This document shows positions 27,301-37,356 of a stretch of DNA of 64,000 nucleotides, piece after piece; position 1 is the first letter of the stretch; every line of letters starts with the position of its first letter. The notes below the pieces were generated by a model. The model saw only the letters and a program-made list of their open reading frames with translations. It made no database searches and was not told the DNA's origin. The stretch lies in IMG/VR virus record IMGVR_UViG_3300020190_000033, positions 1 to 64,000 of that record. One strand, given 5' to 3'. The DNA is from a virus. The position numbers and the translations under genes were made by a program.

Positions 27301-29978
27301 TGGAGTTATTGCCTGTAGGTGGTGATGTAGATAATGGATATGCACTAGAGGCGTGTGCAGGATGGGATTGGGTAGATTCAATGGATGCCGACTTGTCTGT
27401 CCCGACAAGTTCAGCTTTCCGTTACCCTGTTGATCGACCCATTTATAGACCACTAGAGAACTCTAGCTCGGGAAGAACAACGGATAAAACTCACGCAGAT
27501 GGGCGTTTCTTAGCTATTAAAGGTGTGACCTATTACATAGAGGTTTTGCCCTCTATCGACACTAGTGCACATACAAACCCTCTCCTTTGGAATGAAGTAA
27601 CACAAGTGCTACAGGCGAGAGATGAAACAACCGTCTCAGCAGCGGATGATTTGTGTTTAGGGTTCAGCAATGCTGTATCTACCCCCGCATCTACTTACTA
27701 CAATCTTTACTACAACTACTCGACTGTGCCGTTGACACAAGTGGAGACACTAATATCTGACCCCGCTCCATCAGATCATCCGAGTGCGATACAGGGGGCG
27801 ATATTGGCACTTAGGAAGCTGTTTCTAAATGCAGCTACGGGGTCATTTACATATACTGCCACACCTGTAGCCAACCCGCATCCCTACACCACATCCGTAA
27901 ATGCAGATGGGACGATGAACTACGGATATAGGATAGTGGAGATTGTCCCTTCGGGGAGCAGGCAACTGCCTGAGTATGGAAATCTTACTATGGATACAAG
28001 GGGATTCATTTCGGTGTGTGGAGTGGGCAATCCACCTACGAATGCAGGAGATGATATCCTCGCGGTGTCTGATCCTTCATACGCGAGAAGGGTGCCTTTG
28101 AGGTCTTTATTCACCTTGCGTAAAGACACACAAGAGAGGTTCTTAGACGAGTCTTATCGAGTGGAGTCGTTGTTCACCGATATGGAGACTGACTCTTTCA
28201 GATATAACTCAAACATGGTTGAGAACCTTAGAGGGCCAGGGCTTGCGTTTCCTACAGAGGGAGAGAATATAGCGGGTTATATCGCTTTCCCCGTGAGAGA
28301 TGATTACTTTATTACTCCAAGTAATCCGCAGAGTGGAATACAGGTTTCCGAATATCGGGTAGCACCCCACGGAAAAGCGGGTTACCTGCGTAACAGTCTT
28401 CACCTTAGAAGAATAGACTCCAACTTTAGGGAGGCTCAGGTAATGGGCTTCCCTAACAGCACAAGAAATCTCCTGAGCGGGTCAAAATATGGATGCCCCC
28501 CTCGTGGGGTCTTGGTCTATCCATTTAATGACTTTGAAATGGATACTTCTATATTTTTGGGGGAGGATTTGGCGAGCAACACGATGCTCTCTGCAAATAG
28601 GGGTTTTCATACGCCCAACTCAGAAGGAGCCAATCCGAACGCGGGGGATGGTTGGATAGACGACTTGGTAGCTGAATACCCTATCTTAAGACACGCACAA
28701 CCGCAGTACAACAATGTATCTGCGGGAGACATAACAAGTGTAGATGTGAATTATGTTAGGGCATTTGACGCGAACTTTGGAAAAGACCCTCGTTTAACGC
28801 CTCAGCATCCCTATTGGAACAAGGATTGGACAGAAGCGACCACAGGTGGTGCCAATATCTATCGTTCATCGACATCTGCACAGAACTATGGGTTGATTGA
28901 GCAAAACAAATGGAACCGCGTGAGCCTTGATGATCAGGGAGTTATCCAATTTGCTCCCTTGAAGTTAAGGTTGGTGGGTGTGGATTGGGATATGATCTCT
29001 TATGTTGATCCGAACTTCCCTTTACAGCGTAGAGACGGATATGTGCATGAGATAGGTGGAGAGCTATATCTTATGCGTAAGAGAGTAATGAGAGTATTCG
29101 TTAAGGTGCCGGGTCTAACCACTTGGCTAGATGCGGGCGTAGTGGATGGGACAGAAGGGGAGAGTTATCTTCATTATGATGCGAATGCGTCTTTGATAGG
29201 AGGTCGCGACCCTAATGGATCAACAAATGAGAAGTCTCACCCAACCACAGACGGAGCAGGTTGTTGTGTTAGATATGAGGAAAAATATCTTCCTGAAGAA
29301 GGTGTGGTGTGTCTAGATTTAGATTTGAATGTTGGGTTCATACCTGCCTTTAACAATAGGTCTATCACCACACAAGACACCTATTTAGGCATCAGCACAT
29401 CTATTGATCTAAGATACGACAACACTCTTTCGGATAGTTTGTTTGAGTTAGAACCTGCACAAGATGGATACCTAGTGGAATCTAAGAGAGGGAGCAACAA
29501 TGAAGCTCCAATCCTAGTAAAGGTTATCCTTTCTGACCCTGAGTATCCAAAATACGAGGTGAATGGAGGTGGAGACTTATTAGGTTTAGGTGGGTTTACG
29601 ACTTATCCCGTGGGGGATTTGGGTGTTACAATCAAGGATATCAAGCCAGCCCCGAATAAGAGTTATATTGGTCATTCGTACCCTGCGGACGACAGAAGTC
29701 CGACATGGACGAGAAGGGGTCTTATGGGGATAGAAGTTTTACGACCTGATGGTTCTAACTATGATTACGATCAAGCCATAGCTAGACCTGACTTTTGTGG
29801 TTTGAACCTTCATGAAGATGTGGGTTTGCACTATTGGAAACAATCGGGTGCAGATGTTTATGAATGGTATCAGCCCACACTATCCAATATGACGAATAAG
29901 ATAATCTATTCTCATGAGGTGGATGCGGCAACGCGGGTGGGGAACTTGAGTTCATTGACCAATAAGGGAGAGGGTTAA
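24387..29978 (+). CDS. large virion protein of unknown family
   Basis: An 1863-aa protein starting at ATG 24387, four bases after the previous stop, with GGGAG upstream; the in-frame ATG at 24342 lies inside the previous gene and is rejected. It is rich in Tyr, Asn, Gly, Pro and Ser with beta-type patterning and few long helices, like receptor-binding or fibre proteins. A motif GRPDWGGAKINDNPPW near residue 80 is distinctive. I see no catalytic signature. Among neighbours of similar composition, it is probably a long tail fibre or a decoration of the baseplate. Confidence 0.75.
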   Translation: MPKKSINQNDVVITSNRGTDEASWLIGLSTNNTLSVSASDVSSSGALGGYLGGNVQVNLDDLTSAALQDQPPRIGYPPITYSNRNGVIASHDGRPDWGGAKINDNPPWKTIHKKWAEERELPHKGVGVKQNDSVYGDLAREQYKYINEDGVYDVVALSYRDDGTNSYYGITTPTTPALPQFSSGLNIDIRQAVPRRVYNLGLNDNTIYPFLHGGTGIAETQSDIFNSATGLSIGFTGDLATASLGVKNSLEPSLVVVPSAQVYDPLKSYDLLDATSTDNGLDNVGLVVSGILFPADRGTLALIRFPSDEDGVSGSILTPAASTQDVLDRVVAAINLGQGVGLNDGQPGGALFNNLNNTDFPSRLTGQYDLYELHTGNYIPHSTRSGAIGGLTGDKTKGQVRLLSDPMAFNISSSTITGGLPVLFSPYVWDTTSGTQTLKQDRNFLSYRLPLLSDYSPTGLKTPPEERDRFYVKNRPNKEEYDVDYYPTFDTAGGYLTFGEVDNYSYQVARYRHVVTLIEDYIDHLTNTTGVEGESNFGSFALIHFKTEAAFERLVRDGIAPSDEEVYSKNLISYSDIKSNIGYSLGTSGNDGLLDSSESYERNAGLSIFRPNVSFERRALPPVKVSISHETKTRSYHPSVAAETTIDKLNSYFMFVSGVIYTHPTTHKGYTGHAETRGVDAEFVLPESIRYSRMSTKIGVWQQTAAFFGGTSYSYTYWDGAEENSSSPFATIRPLSQVLLSEYTAQDNLYANSYEYLNSDPLASQFEFYPKHQQMWITLQGFNGELDPAGYVFTEVLPTGDAPHPITDLSLWDKKDGLCVFSSVGGRASVLVNNPYLQHSNLGVDRVADSVEYSNIAKVLYHSSRKVSLLELYGHRLSPQGTTSYYEPPSTTGIDTITSVTYRENPDFPSGAYIWGSDGVGIVYNEYNQNFKYVYLWIDWATNPTYPSPKAMGQSFAIYRYDEEGYKVYQDLELLPVGGDVDNGYALEACAGWDWVDSMDADLSVPTSSAFRYPVDRPIYRPLENSSSGRTTDKTHADGRFLAIKGVTYYIEVLPSIDTSAHTNPLLWNEVTQVLQARDETTVSAADDLCLGFSNAVSTPASTYYNLYYNYSTVPLTQVETLISDPAPSDHPSAIQGAILALRKLFLNAATGSFTYTATPVANPHPYTTSVNADGTMNYGYRIVEIVPSGSRQLPEYGNLTMDTRGFISVCGVGNPPTNAGDDILAVSDPSYARRVPLRSLFTLRKDTQERFLDESYRVESLFTDMETDSFRYNSNMVENLRGPGLAFPTEGENIAGYIAFPVRDDYFITPSNPQSGIQVSEYRVAPHGKAGYLRNSLHLRRIDSNFREAQVMGFPNSTRNLLSGSKYGCPPRGVLVYPFNDFEMDTSIFLGEDLASNTMLSANRGFHTPNSEGANPNAGDGWIDDLVAEYPILRHAQPQYNNVSAGDITSVDVNYVRAFDANFGKDPRLTPQHPYWNKDWTEATTGGANIYRSSTSAQNYGLIEQNKWNRVSLDDQGVIQFAPLKLRLVGVDWDMISYVDPNFPLQRRDGYVHEIGGELYLMRKRVMRVFVKVPGLTTWLDAGVVDGTEGESYLHYDANASLIGGRDPNGSTNEKSHPTTDGAGCCVRYEEKYLPEEGVVCLDLDLNVGFIPAFNNRSITTQDTYLGISTSIDLRYDNTLSDSLFELEPAQDGYLVESKRGSNNEAPILVKVILSDPEYPKYEVNGGGDLLGLGGFTTYPVGDLGVTIKDIKPAPNKSYIGHSYPADDRSPTWTRRGLMGIEVLRPDGSNYDYDQAIARPDFCGLNLHEDVGLHYWKQSGADVYEWYQPTLSNMTNKIIYSHEVDAATRVGNLSSLTNKGEG

Positions 29979-29980
29979 CC

Positions 29981-30778
29981 ATGCCAGCCATTTTTGAACG
30001 CTCTACGGATAAACTTATCCAAGTGATCCCTAATTACCCTGCCTCATTAGAGATGGCGGGTAAGTATGTGGTTGATTATCCCGATTATTTCAGTTTGGAC
30101 ATAGACGAACTGAGCGTCACGCCAGGTGACGAAGCGACAATCAAGGCGGCAATACTATCTGCCAAGGATAGTCTTTATGAGACATCTTTTGCGACCTATG
30201 ACAACATCCTTACGAACAATCTCATGGGTTTATCCGATATTGCTCCTTCTGCCCCCTTGAGTTTTGATTCAGCAGCGTTATTCCCTTGGGCGGCAACGGG
30301 AGAATTTTTAAGCCAAGGCATAAAGACATCCGACACAGCTAATGGATTTGCTGTAATGGGGAGATACCCAAGCGTAAACCACATAGGTGGTGGTGTGGTT
30401 ACTAATGACGATACGCTAACAGGGGCGAAGTGCGTAATCACTAAAGAAATAGACATCACGGCATACACATCTGATGGATTGGGACGATCAGAGTTTATGG
30501 TTTATTTCAGAAGTGCGTTGAAGTCTTATGTGAAGGATATTTCTTACTTAGAGGGGGTAAATAGTTCTCAGCGAGGGGGTTTGTTTTACACACAATCGGA
30601 CAAGAGTTCACCAAATGGGCTTAGACTATTTATTTCAGCCGACAATGGACTCAGCTATCAGGAAATGGATAGTTTAAGTTCTTTTGTCTTTCCCGTGAGG
30701 AAGGACGCGATCAGATTAGCGTTTGTGAACTTCACGAACGCAGATATCCACCTACTCTCTTTCACCTTGATGTTCTGA
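29981..30778 (+). CDS. probable fibre-associated virion protein
   Basis: A 265-aa protein beginning three bases after the 1863-aa gene and ending 13 bases before the 1727-aa gene, so part of the same operon. An N-terminal mixed helical part (1-100) precedes a beta-rich C-terminal half (SEFMVYFRSALKS, GLRLFISADNG, IHLLSFTLMF). The closing LLSFTLMF resembles ends of small tail proteins. No motif fixes its function; a connector between fibre subunits is a guess from order. Confidence 0.72.
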   Translation: MPAIFERSTDKLIQVIPNYPASLEMAGKYVVDYPDYFSLDIDELSVTPGDEATIKAAILSAKDSLYETSFATYDNILTNNLMGLSDIAPSAPLSFDSAALFPWAATGEFLSQGIKTSDTANGFAVMGRYPSVNHIGGGVVTNDDTLTGAKCVITKEIDITAYTSDGLGRSEFMVYFRSALKSYVKDISYLEGVNSSQRGGLFYTQSDKSSPNGLRLFISADNGLSYQEMDSLSSFVFPVRKDAIRLAFVNFTNADIHLLSFTLMF

Positions 30779-30791
30779 AAGGGCAGATAAC

Positions 30792-33700
30792 ATGGCGAAT
30801 GACAATTATGGGACAAGTGTAAGTAGAACTCTCAGCACGGACAATACTCGGTTTGCAAATGTTGTTTGGCAAGCGGGTAAGCCCCCTTTGGACAGCGAGT
30901 TGAATCTCGTGGGTCAGCTTGCATGGGAGAATCAATCGGATTTGGTTAGGTCTTTAACACACAGCGGGTTCTTACTTGATCCCCGAGATAATCTACAGGA
31001 TTTCGTCTTTAATCCATTGTGGTCAAACTACTTTGAATTTGGATCAGAAGATCGCATTCCTCCATCAGCACTTGTGAATGGTTGGGTCTTACCCCTCGCA
31101 GGTAGTGATACGGATACTGATGTCTTACCACTATCCATTAAGTTACCACCCCCACCTACAACGGGTACACGGACAGACTTTGTGTTCCTAGAGGTTTGGA
31201 AAGTGGTTCTCCCCACAGGAGCGGCTAGCATCATTAAGCCCGCTAATGGATACATTTATGATCGTGGAAATGTGGTGAATGGGAAGTCATTAGAAGATGA
31301 ACTTGTTGACCCTGAAGTTGGCTTTGAAACGACCAAAAGGGTTCAGGTGCAGTATCGACTTCGGGTGGAAGCTGGCGTTGATCTCACTTCTTATGTGGAG
31401 GGATTTTATCCAAGCATCCTTGCACAGGGACCAACATCCGCAGCGGCAGGAGGAGCCTTCACTAATGACACTTCGGATAAGGGTTTGTGGAGAGCCACAC
31501 ATGGGGATACGGCAGATGGGTATGTTTATGCCCTGCCCATAGGAGCGGTCTTCAGAAGAAACTCATCCGCATACATCATGAAAGACCCTACAGGGGGAAA
31601 TCAAAACGGAGCTATCAATAGAAAGCCCTCCGCTTCAAGCGTCAATGATGCAGGGATACTCACACAAGCTACGCTCACCAACAACATCACAGCTTCATTT
31701 ACAGGAAGCATCAGCATATCCAATCTGACCAACTCAGGGATAGACGATGCCGATTTTATGGATATCTCTCCAAGATTGTTGATCCTTGGCGAGGGTTTAG
31801 AGACTGAGGTGGTCTCTATAACTTCGGTAGGTGCAGGTGTCGTAAACCTTTCCGAAAGAGGACGAGCGGGAACACAGCCTAAAAGACACATCGCAGGTAC
31901 AAAAGTATCCATTTACAATGGGCGACCTGATGGTAAATATGCGGACGAAGTTCATGCACAAGACTTCTTGGATATGAGACACGCTGTGCGTGTGGGGGAA
32001 TGGGACTATCAGTCTTTGTTGGTAGGTGCAGTATCCGATCTAATCGGGAATAAACTGCGGACAACTCAAAAGCAAAACTCCTTGGGTTCAGACAGCAGGG
32101 GTGTGGTTGTAGAAGAAGTAAGCCTTCTTCATCACACAGCCGTCAATAACACACACAAACTCGATGCCCCTAATGGTATCCGTAATGTATGGTCAGATAC
32201 CGCTGTTCCCCAATATGGAATCACACTTTATTTAGACCCCTCTGTATCTACAGATGCTCGGGGCTTAACTACTGCAACTCTCGACTCAACAGAGGCGGGC
32301 TTTTGGGAAATAGGTGCGGATTTACAGCCTAACGCATTTTTGTACCCTGCGGGATTAAATAAGGGTTCCGCTATTTTCCTTTCTCTCGATGCTTCGGTAG
32401 GCAATCTTGGATATGGTGTAAAAGGCAGTACTCCTAATAAGAGAGGTGTAAGGCTTTTATCTCCTAAGGAAAATGCCTACGAAAACCGCTTTTACAATAC
32501 TGCTCCCCCCGTGAAAATCGAACTTCAAGGGGATGAAACCGAATACTATCCTAAGTCAACAGGGCAGTATGAGACACCTTTCATGGTGTTAGGTGATTTA
32601 CTAAGCTCTATAGACTTCTCTGCGGATACCACGAATAACATAAAAACCCTTTACCTATCCGAGGTGTCTTACTCCTCTGCGAGCGTGACAGCATTGGGAA
32701 CCTTTGAGAATGAGGTAAAGGTTTACGCCTTTAAGACAGGAACCACATACAACTCGGCATGGGCTAACACATCCATTTACGCTGGGGAAACCACCTATGA
32801 GACACTTATCCTTAATGGTGGGGAAGACCTATCAGGAAGGTCTTCTGAACTTTATGCCCTGATTTATGGAGACCCAGCTAATCCCGATAACAATGGATTG
32901 TTTAGGGTTATCTCAGCGGGTGTTGTAAATAAGAGCGTCTTTTACGAAAACACCACAGGTACAGAATGGACACCTGCGAACAGGGAACAATGGATTGTTT
33001 GTTTGCCTGTCGGGGATAACACTAACCCCACACCCGTAAATAACCCGAGCGTTTCCTTATCTTTTGAGTTAAGAACGGAATACCTTCGGGATACGGATAG
33101 TTCTGCTGTGGTGGCGATTACATCGAGTGATCTAGCCACGGCGGATTCGTTCTATTTAAGCCTCTCTGTGCAATACCCCGCAGGATTAGGCGGGACAGCA
33201 AATGTGGCTGATGATATTCACTATATTGGGGTACAGCCTTCAGATACGACCACATTCTTGAGAAATGCGGTTTCCGCCCTCGACCCCTCTCCCGGTCAAG
33301 TCCCCTCTCTGAACCTAGACGAGATAACCCTTCCGAGTAAAAACCACCTTAGCCTTTGGAATAGACTTGGGAGCAAGGGTTGGGGCAGTAGATCGGATAG
33401 TTCTAGTTTAGGATTAAGTTATGGTGGCGTGGTGGTGAACAATGAGACGGATAGAGAGGCGGAGGCGTTTTATGATAGCGGGAGCAAGACAATCTTGCTC
33501 CAAGCCTATCAGAAGAAGAATGTCATCCTGCACACGAAACAAGCCGCATCAGCCGTTATCCCCCCTGTTTATTTAGACAGCACACCCACCGATGATGCGG
33601 GCATTTTTGAAACCACACATCGTGGTGTATTCGTTTTGCCCCAAACGATCATGCCTAGATTTGGCAGACAAGATATCCCACTACACACCTATTTGGGTTC

Positions 33701-35975
33701 AGGGGATTCGTTCTTAAATGGATTAAACCACTTATTCACAGATGTGAGCGGAAACTCTGATGCCGTCTTTAATCTAATTGGCGGCAGGGATAACCATGGG
33801 ACAGCTAATGTTTATCCTATGCTGTTTGATACCGCAGGGACATCTTATGGGACATATGACTCGTCTCTCTCATCGGGTGCGTTTACCTTAACAGCTCGCA
33901 AGGTGAGTTTATCCGTACCCACTAGCGATTTCGGTGCGGTCTTGAACGGGATTGAACTCCCTCCGTTTTTGGGCATAGCTCGCGTCTATGGTGTTTACGA
34001 AAGAAGTAACTACGATGCCTATCTCGCACAAGCAGGTGGACACGACTCAACAAGGATAAACCCCGTTGTAGCCATTACTAATGGATCGGTCGTGAACCTT
34101 CTGAGAACGGATACTTCAGACTTCACAATGTATATCAGACAAGGCGGGGCTGATGTTGATATAGGTCAAACAGGCTGCCATACTTATGTCTTAACTGAAC
34201 ACGCTCTCGACATCACACGCATCCCCACTTGGACAACAGGGAATGGGTTTGACAACTTTGAGTACATCGTAGAGGCAGTTGTTTTCGGATTCGCTCAGAA
34301 CTTCATCAATCAAAATCGCTTTGTGATGATGAGAAACCACAACGGACTAGGAACTACCTTAAGCGGAACGGATAACATAACAGCAAGGGTTGGGGCTTGC
34401 ATCCCCTTTGCTTTACCCGTTGGTGCCGAGGTGGGGATAGCTTACAGCCGTACTCCGTATCAGGGAAATGTTTACCACACCCAAACAGGTATTGGATTAA
34501 ACGATGACGATCAGGTTGTTCCTTATGGGAGACTTGATCGAGATGATGCCTATACCTTCAGCGGGTCTAGACTTCAGGACACCAACACCGTTGAAAATAT
34601 CAATCTAGCCAATCCAAAAAATCTTCAGGTATTGGCTTCTATGGACTTCTACACAACCCTAGGTACAGGCGGAATCGGAGGCAACTTCTATCCGTCAACC
34701 TTACAAGACTCAGGATACTCCTCAGGAAGCAGGATGCCAACAGCGGCAGGTGAACTGCACCCTCAAACGACAAATGGTGTGTTTAACGAAGCCACACAAG
34801 GCACCAAAGGTTTCGTTTCCCTGTTCTTATTTACTAACGCCCACCCCCGCTATAATAATGCCACAGCTGGTCTTGTCATAACCCTAACGGATACAAAGCT
34901 AGGCGTTACAAATACAGTCGAGTACAACACGCTAGGTGTTACTAATTTATCCGATGCCGTGGGACTTATTCAGAAGCAGTTGGTTTTATTTGAACCCTCT
35001 TACAAGACTTATGTAATCACGGGTTTCCCTGAGGCGACTGATACTAAATCTTACATCTGTCTTTTAATCGAGGCTCCCACTACGGATAAAACGCATGAGA
35101 TAAGCGTGAACTTAACGATTGATGGAAAGACATCTCCGTATGTTGGACAAGATTTCCAACTCTTTGAGGGTGCTAGAGAGAAGCCCTTAACGATGTTGTT
35201 TAACTCATATGTGGAAGGACGCTTACCAAGCGTATTGAGAACAAAGACGAAGGCGAGTTTTGTAGAATCCGTAGCAAGGGTGAATAATGCAGGTGAAGGG
35301 AACACACCGCTTTCACTTGTCGGCTTAACGAGTCGATTGCCCTTAGGTGTCTTGGTGAGAGACTTTGACTTTCTGTGTGAGGATATCCTAAATGATGGTT
35401 CTAGCTATTTGGGATCAAACATAGGTCAAGTAAGTACAAGAGCCTTATCCATTCCTGTAGACGCTTTTGGTCAGCCTTATACGCAGGTGGCGGGGGTGGT
35501 AGGTGATACCCTTCAGCTTTGTGATGGGGATAGACTGCAATACACGAAATGGAATGGACTGAGCGGCAGTAAAAACTATCTGATAGCGAGGGGTGGGGGA
35601 AGTGTATTTGGTGTGAGTGGGGAATCCGCAGGTGGTCCACTCACCTTCCTCGCATCATCTTTTGGAGAATCTGAAATGCCCGTCTTAAAGGGTTCTGTTT
35701 TGGCAGGACGGGCTATGTTGGTTAAGAACTCTGAAGAGGTCAGTCCTGTCTCAGGTGGTCTCGTGTCTAGGGGTGACGAGATACAACTTTTGATAGTCAC
35801 CTATTGTGTAGACCCCACAGGCGGAGCCCTTAGTCTTGGTGGTGAAGTGTCTCCCTCGGGCTATGGAGAAGGCTACGCGGCGGCTGATAGATTTAGAATA
35901 AGAGGATTGCCCTTAATCAAGTCTTATAATGACAGCATCCAAAGTGGAGTTAGACCTGCACCTTATAACCCCTAA
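30792..35975 (+). CDS. large fibre-like virion protein with PPLDSELNL N-terminal domain
   Basis: A 1727-aa protein. The N-terminal ~430 residues are paralogous to the 1059-aa protein at 21203, starting SRTLSTDNTRFANVVWQ and PPLDSELNL. The remaining ~1300 residues are unrelated, beta-rich and Ser/Thr/Gly/Asn-heavy. Two fibre proteins with a common N-terminus and different C-termini suggest the same attachment site on the virion carrying different receptor-binding parts. No enzymatic motif is seen. Confidence 0.8.
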   Translation: MANDNYGTSVSRTLSTDNTRFANVVWQAGKPPLDSELNLVGQLAWENQSDLVRSLTHSGFLLDPRDNLQDFVFNPLWSNYFEFGSEDRIPPSALVNGWVLPLAGSDTDTDVLPLSIKLPPPPTTGTRTDFVFLEVWKVVLPTGAASIIKPANGYIYDRGNVVNGKSLEDELVDPEVGFETTKRVQVQYRLRVEAGVDLTSYVEGFYPSILAQGPTSAAAGGAFTNDTSDKGLWRATHGDTADGYVYALPIGAVFRRNSSAYIMKDPTGGNQNGAINRKPSASSVNDAGILTQATLTNNITASFTGSISISNLTNSGIDDADFMDISPRLLILGEGLETEVVSITSVGAGVVNLSERGRAGTQPKRHIAGTKVSIYNGRPDGKYADEVHAQDFLDMRHAVRVGEWDYQSLLVGAVSDLIGNKLRTTQKQNSLGSDSRGVVVEEVSLLHHTAVNNTHKLDAPNGIRNVWSDTAVPQYGITLYLDPSVSTDARGLTTATLDSTEAGFWEIGADLQPNAFLYPAGLNKGSAIFLSLDASVGNLGYGVKGSTPNKRGVRLLSPKENAYENRFYNTAPPVKIELQGDETEYYPKSTGQYETPFMVLGDLLSSIDFSADTTNNIKTLYLSEVSYSSASVTALGTFENEVKVYAFKTGTTYNSAWANTSIYAGETTYETLILNGGEDLSGRSSELYALIYGDPANPDNNGLFRVISAGVVNKSVFYENTTGTEWTPANREQWIVCLPVGDNTNPTPVNNPSVSLSFELRTEYLRDTDSSAVVAITSSDLATADSFYLSLSVQYPAGLGGTANVADDIHYIGVQPSDTTTFLRNAVSALDPSPGQVPSLNLDEITLPSKNHLSLWNRLGSKGWGSRSDSSSLGLSYGGVVVNNETDREAEAFYDSGSKTILLQAYQKKNVILHTKQAASAVIPPVYLDSTPTDDAGIFETTHRGVFVLPQTIMPRFGRQDIPLHTYLGSGDSFLNGLNHLFTDVSGNSDAVFNLIGGRDNHGTANVYPMLFDTAGTSYGTYDSSLSSGAFTLTARKVSLSVPTSDFGAVLNGIELPPFLGIARVYGVYERSNYDAYLAQAGGHDSTRINPVVAITNGSVVNLLRTDTSDFTMYIRQGGADVDIGQTGCHTYVLTEHALDITRIPTWTTGNGFDNFEYIVEAVVFGFAQNFINQNRFVMMRNHNGLGTTLSGTDNITARVGACIPFALPVGAEVGIAYSRTPYQGNVYHTQTGIGLNDDDQVVPYGRLDRDDAYTFSGSRLQDTNTVENINLANPKNLQVLASMDFYTTLGTGGIGGNFYPSTLQDSGYSSGSRMPTAAGELHPQTTNGVFNEATQGTKGFVSLFLFTNAHPRYNNATAGLVITLTDTKLGVTNTVEYNTLGVTNLSDAVGLIQKQLVLFEPSYKTYVITGFPEATDTKSYICLLIEAPTTDKTHEISVNLTIDGKTSPYVGQDFQLFEGAREKPLTMLFNSYVEGRLPSVLRTKTKASFVESVARVNNAGEGNTPLSLVGLTSRLPLGVLVRDFDFLCEDILNDGSSYLGSNIGQVSTRALSIPVDAFGQPYTQVAGVVGDTLQLCDGDRLQYTKWNGLSGSKNYLIARGGGSVFGVSGESAGGPLTFLASSFGESEMPVLKGSVLAGRAMLVKNSEEVSPVSGGLVSRGDEIQLLIVTYCVDPTGGALSLGGEVSPSGYGEGYAAADRFRIRGLPLIKSYNDSIQSGVRPAPYNP

Positions 35976-35996
35976 AGATTCTCCACCAAAGGCATT

Positions 35997-36293
35997 ATGG
36001 ACATAACACCTAAAAACAAGGGCTGTAGAATCCCCAATAAGTGTACAGGTTGTGGCAAGACCTTGCCCGATTCTAAGCTAGGATGGGGATTGGTTTGGGG
36101 TGACGGCTCAGGCTTTTGTGCTAAGTGTCTGTATCATATTCGTAAGGCTATTGGATACTTTGAGAGAACCAATAGAACTCTTGCACCGAAGAAACGCCTC
36201 TCGCTAAAAGAACAACGAGAACAGGCGACACAACGAGAACAGGCGGCACAAAAGGAAACTAACCATGTCGATACAAATGATCAAAATGAATAA
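35997..36293 (+). CDS. small zinc-ribbon protein
   Basis: A 98-aa protein. CTGC (C16, C19) and CAKC (C41, C44) form a four-cysteine zinc ribbon, with an extra Cys10. The C-terminal half is a basic to polar helix with two near-identical REQATQ/REQAAQ units encoded by a short direct DNA repeat near 36210-36250. It could bind nucleic acid or act as a structural mini-protein. The last 29 bases overlap the next gene in another frame. Confidence 0.78.
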   Translation: MDITPKNKGCRIPNKCTGCGKTLPDSKLGWGLVWGDGSGFCAKCLYHIRKAIGYFERTNRTLAPKKRLSLKEQREQATQREQAAQKETNHVDTNDQNE

Positions 36294-36561
36294 TCCCATA
36301 TATGCCGTAGTATCCAATATGTTCAAATCCCCTTTGGGAACCTTCCCAAGTGACAGACTATCCGTTTTGGGGTTTACCCTTGGATATTTCCCAAGGGGAG
36401 TTTCATTGAGCAGGGAGGGATTGACCACTCGTCTTGAAGTATCCGAAAAGGATAACACCTTGTATGTGGGCTCTGATGGGAGGACATACAAGGTGTTAGA
36501 AGAAGCGATTGTGGGGCTATTTGAACCCCATCTGAAACATGAGATTAATAAGAGGCTTTAA
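36265..36561 (+). CDS. hypothetical small protein
   Basis: A 98-aa protein starting inside the preceding gene; AAGGA lies well placed before the ATG at 36265. It is mixed alpha/beta, with GFTLGYFPRG in the middle and a C-terminal amphipathic helix. Its last four bases overlap the end of the convergent gene at 36558. No family is recognised. Probably the last gene of the tail transcript. Confidence 0.72.
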   Translation: MSIQMIKMNNPIYAVVSNMFKSPLGTFPSDRLSVLGFTLGYFPRGVSLSREGLTTRLEVSEKDNTLYVGSDGRTYKVLEEAIVGLFEPHLKHEINKRL

Positions 36562-36920
36562 TCTTCCTCCGCCAAATCATCAACGCCGATATCCTTCTTC
36601 TTTTCCTCGATGGGGGTCTTAGAGGGTGCAGGTAAGAGCTTTATATCAAGCGTAGCACCAAACAACTGCCTCTTCGACAATGAACGAATCGTCTCGGAGT
36701 CCCACTCCTCCACATTGTAATACTCCGTATCCTCAAAGTCGAACATATCCGTTTTGGTGAGCGGGAGCTTCAGAGCCTCAACCTTTGAGGGGGCAAACTC
36801 CGTGCGGAGGATTTTGTACTCGCCTTCATCATCAGACTTGGCTGACAAGACAATCCCAAATGAAAACTGATCCTTGTTGGCAGTATTTAAGAAAAATGAC
36901 AATCCGCGTCTCGGCTTCAT
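36558..36920 (-). CDS. hypothetical acidic protein
   Basis: A 120-aa protein with an N-terminal beta-rich domain (GLSFFLNTA, FSFGIVLSA, YKILRTEFA) and an acidic, lysine-containing tail ending DDLAEED. The leader contains TATAAATAAAAG about 45 bases upstream (36959 downward), reminiscent of the T4 late promoter core TATAAATA, though nothing else here confirms T4-type late transcription. Function unknown. Confidence 0.72.
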   Translation of the reverse strand: MKPRRGLSFFLNTANKDQFSFGIVLSAKSDDEGEYKILRTEFAPSKVEALKLPLTKTDMFDFEDTEYYNVEEWDSETIRSLSKRQLFGATLDIKLLPAPSKTPIEEKKKDIGVDDLAEED

Positions 36921-37010
36921 AAAACCTCTTTAAGGGGTGAGGGTCACACTTTTATTTATAGATTTCGCGGCGATGAACCGCCTCGTTCTACGAAAAAACC
37001 TGCCAAATCC

Positions 37011-37304
37011 TTAACGGATATCAGCACAAAGACGAGCTAACAAGATACCTAAAGACTCCCCAACAAGCGGCTCGCCTCCATCCACAGACACCGACCACTC
37101 ACCTTCTATCCGTTTTAGTTCCACTCGGGAGCCTCCCAACAGATAAAGTAGACAACCAATGGTGGCAGGGTCTTCTAAGCAATAACCTTCGGGTCTCCAC
37201 TTTTGTGCGTCTATCTTTTCATTAGAAGCCCTCCAAGTTCCATCAAAGTTAAGCTGATGTAGCCTCCATCCATTTCTGTCTTTCATCCCTGCCAAGTGTT
37301 TCAT
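37011..37304 (-). CDS. hypothetical small protein
   Basis: A 97-aa protein. The ATG at 37304 is preferred over the tandem GTG codons at 37310 and 37307 because AGAGGTGG then serves as ribosome site. The sequence contains aromatic/basic NGWRLHQLNFDGTWRAS and a C-terminal pair of short helices. TATAAT is present upstream on the minus strand (37343-37338), a possible host-type -10. No family is recognised. Confidence 0.68.
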   Translation of the reverse strand: MKHLAGMKDRNGWRLHQLNFDGTWRASNEKIDAQKWRPEGYCLEDPATIGCLLYLLGGSRVELKRIEGEWSVSVDGGEPLVGESLGILLARLCADIR

Positions 37305-37356
37305 CACCACCTCTTAATGTGTGGGGTTGGGTCGATGCCGATTATACGAAGTTTAA

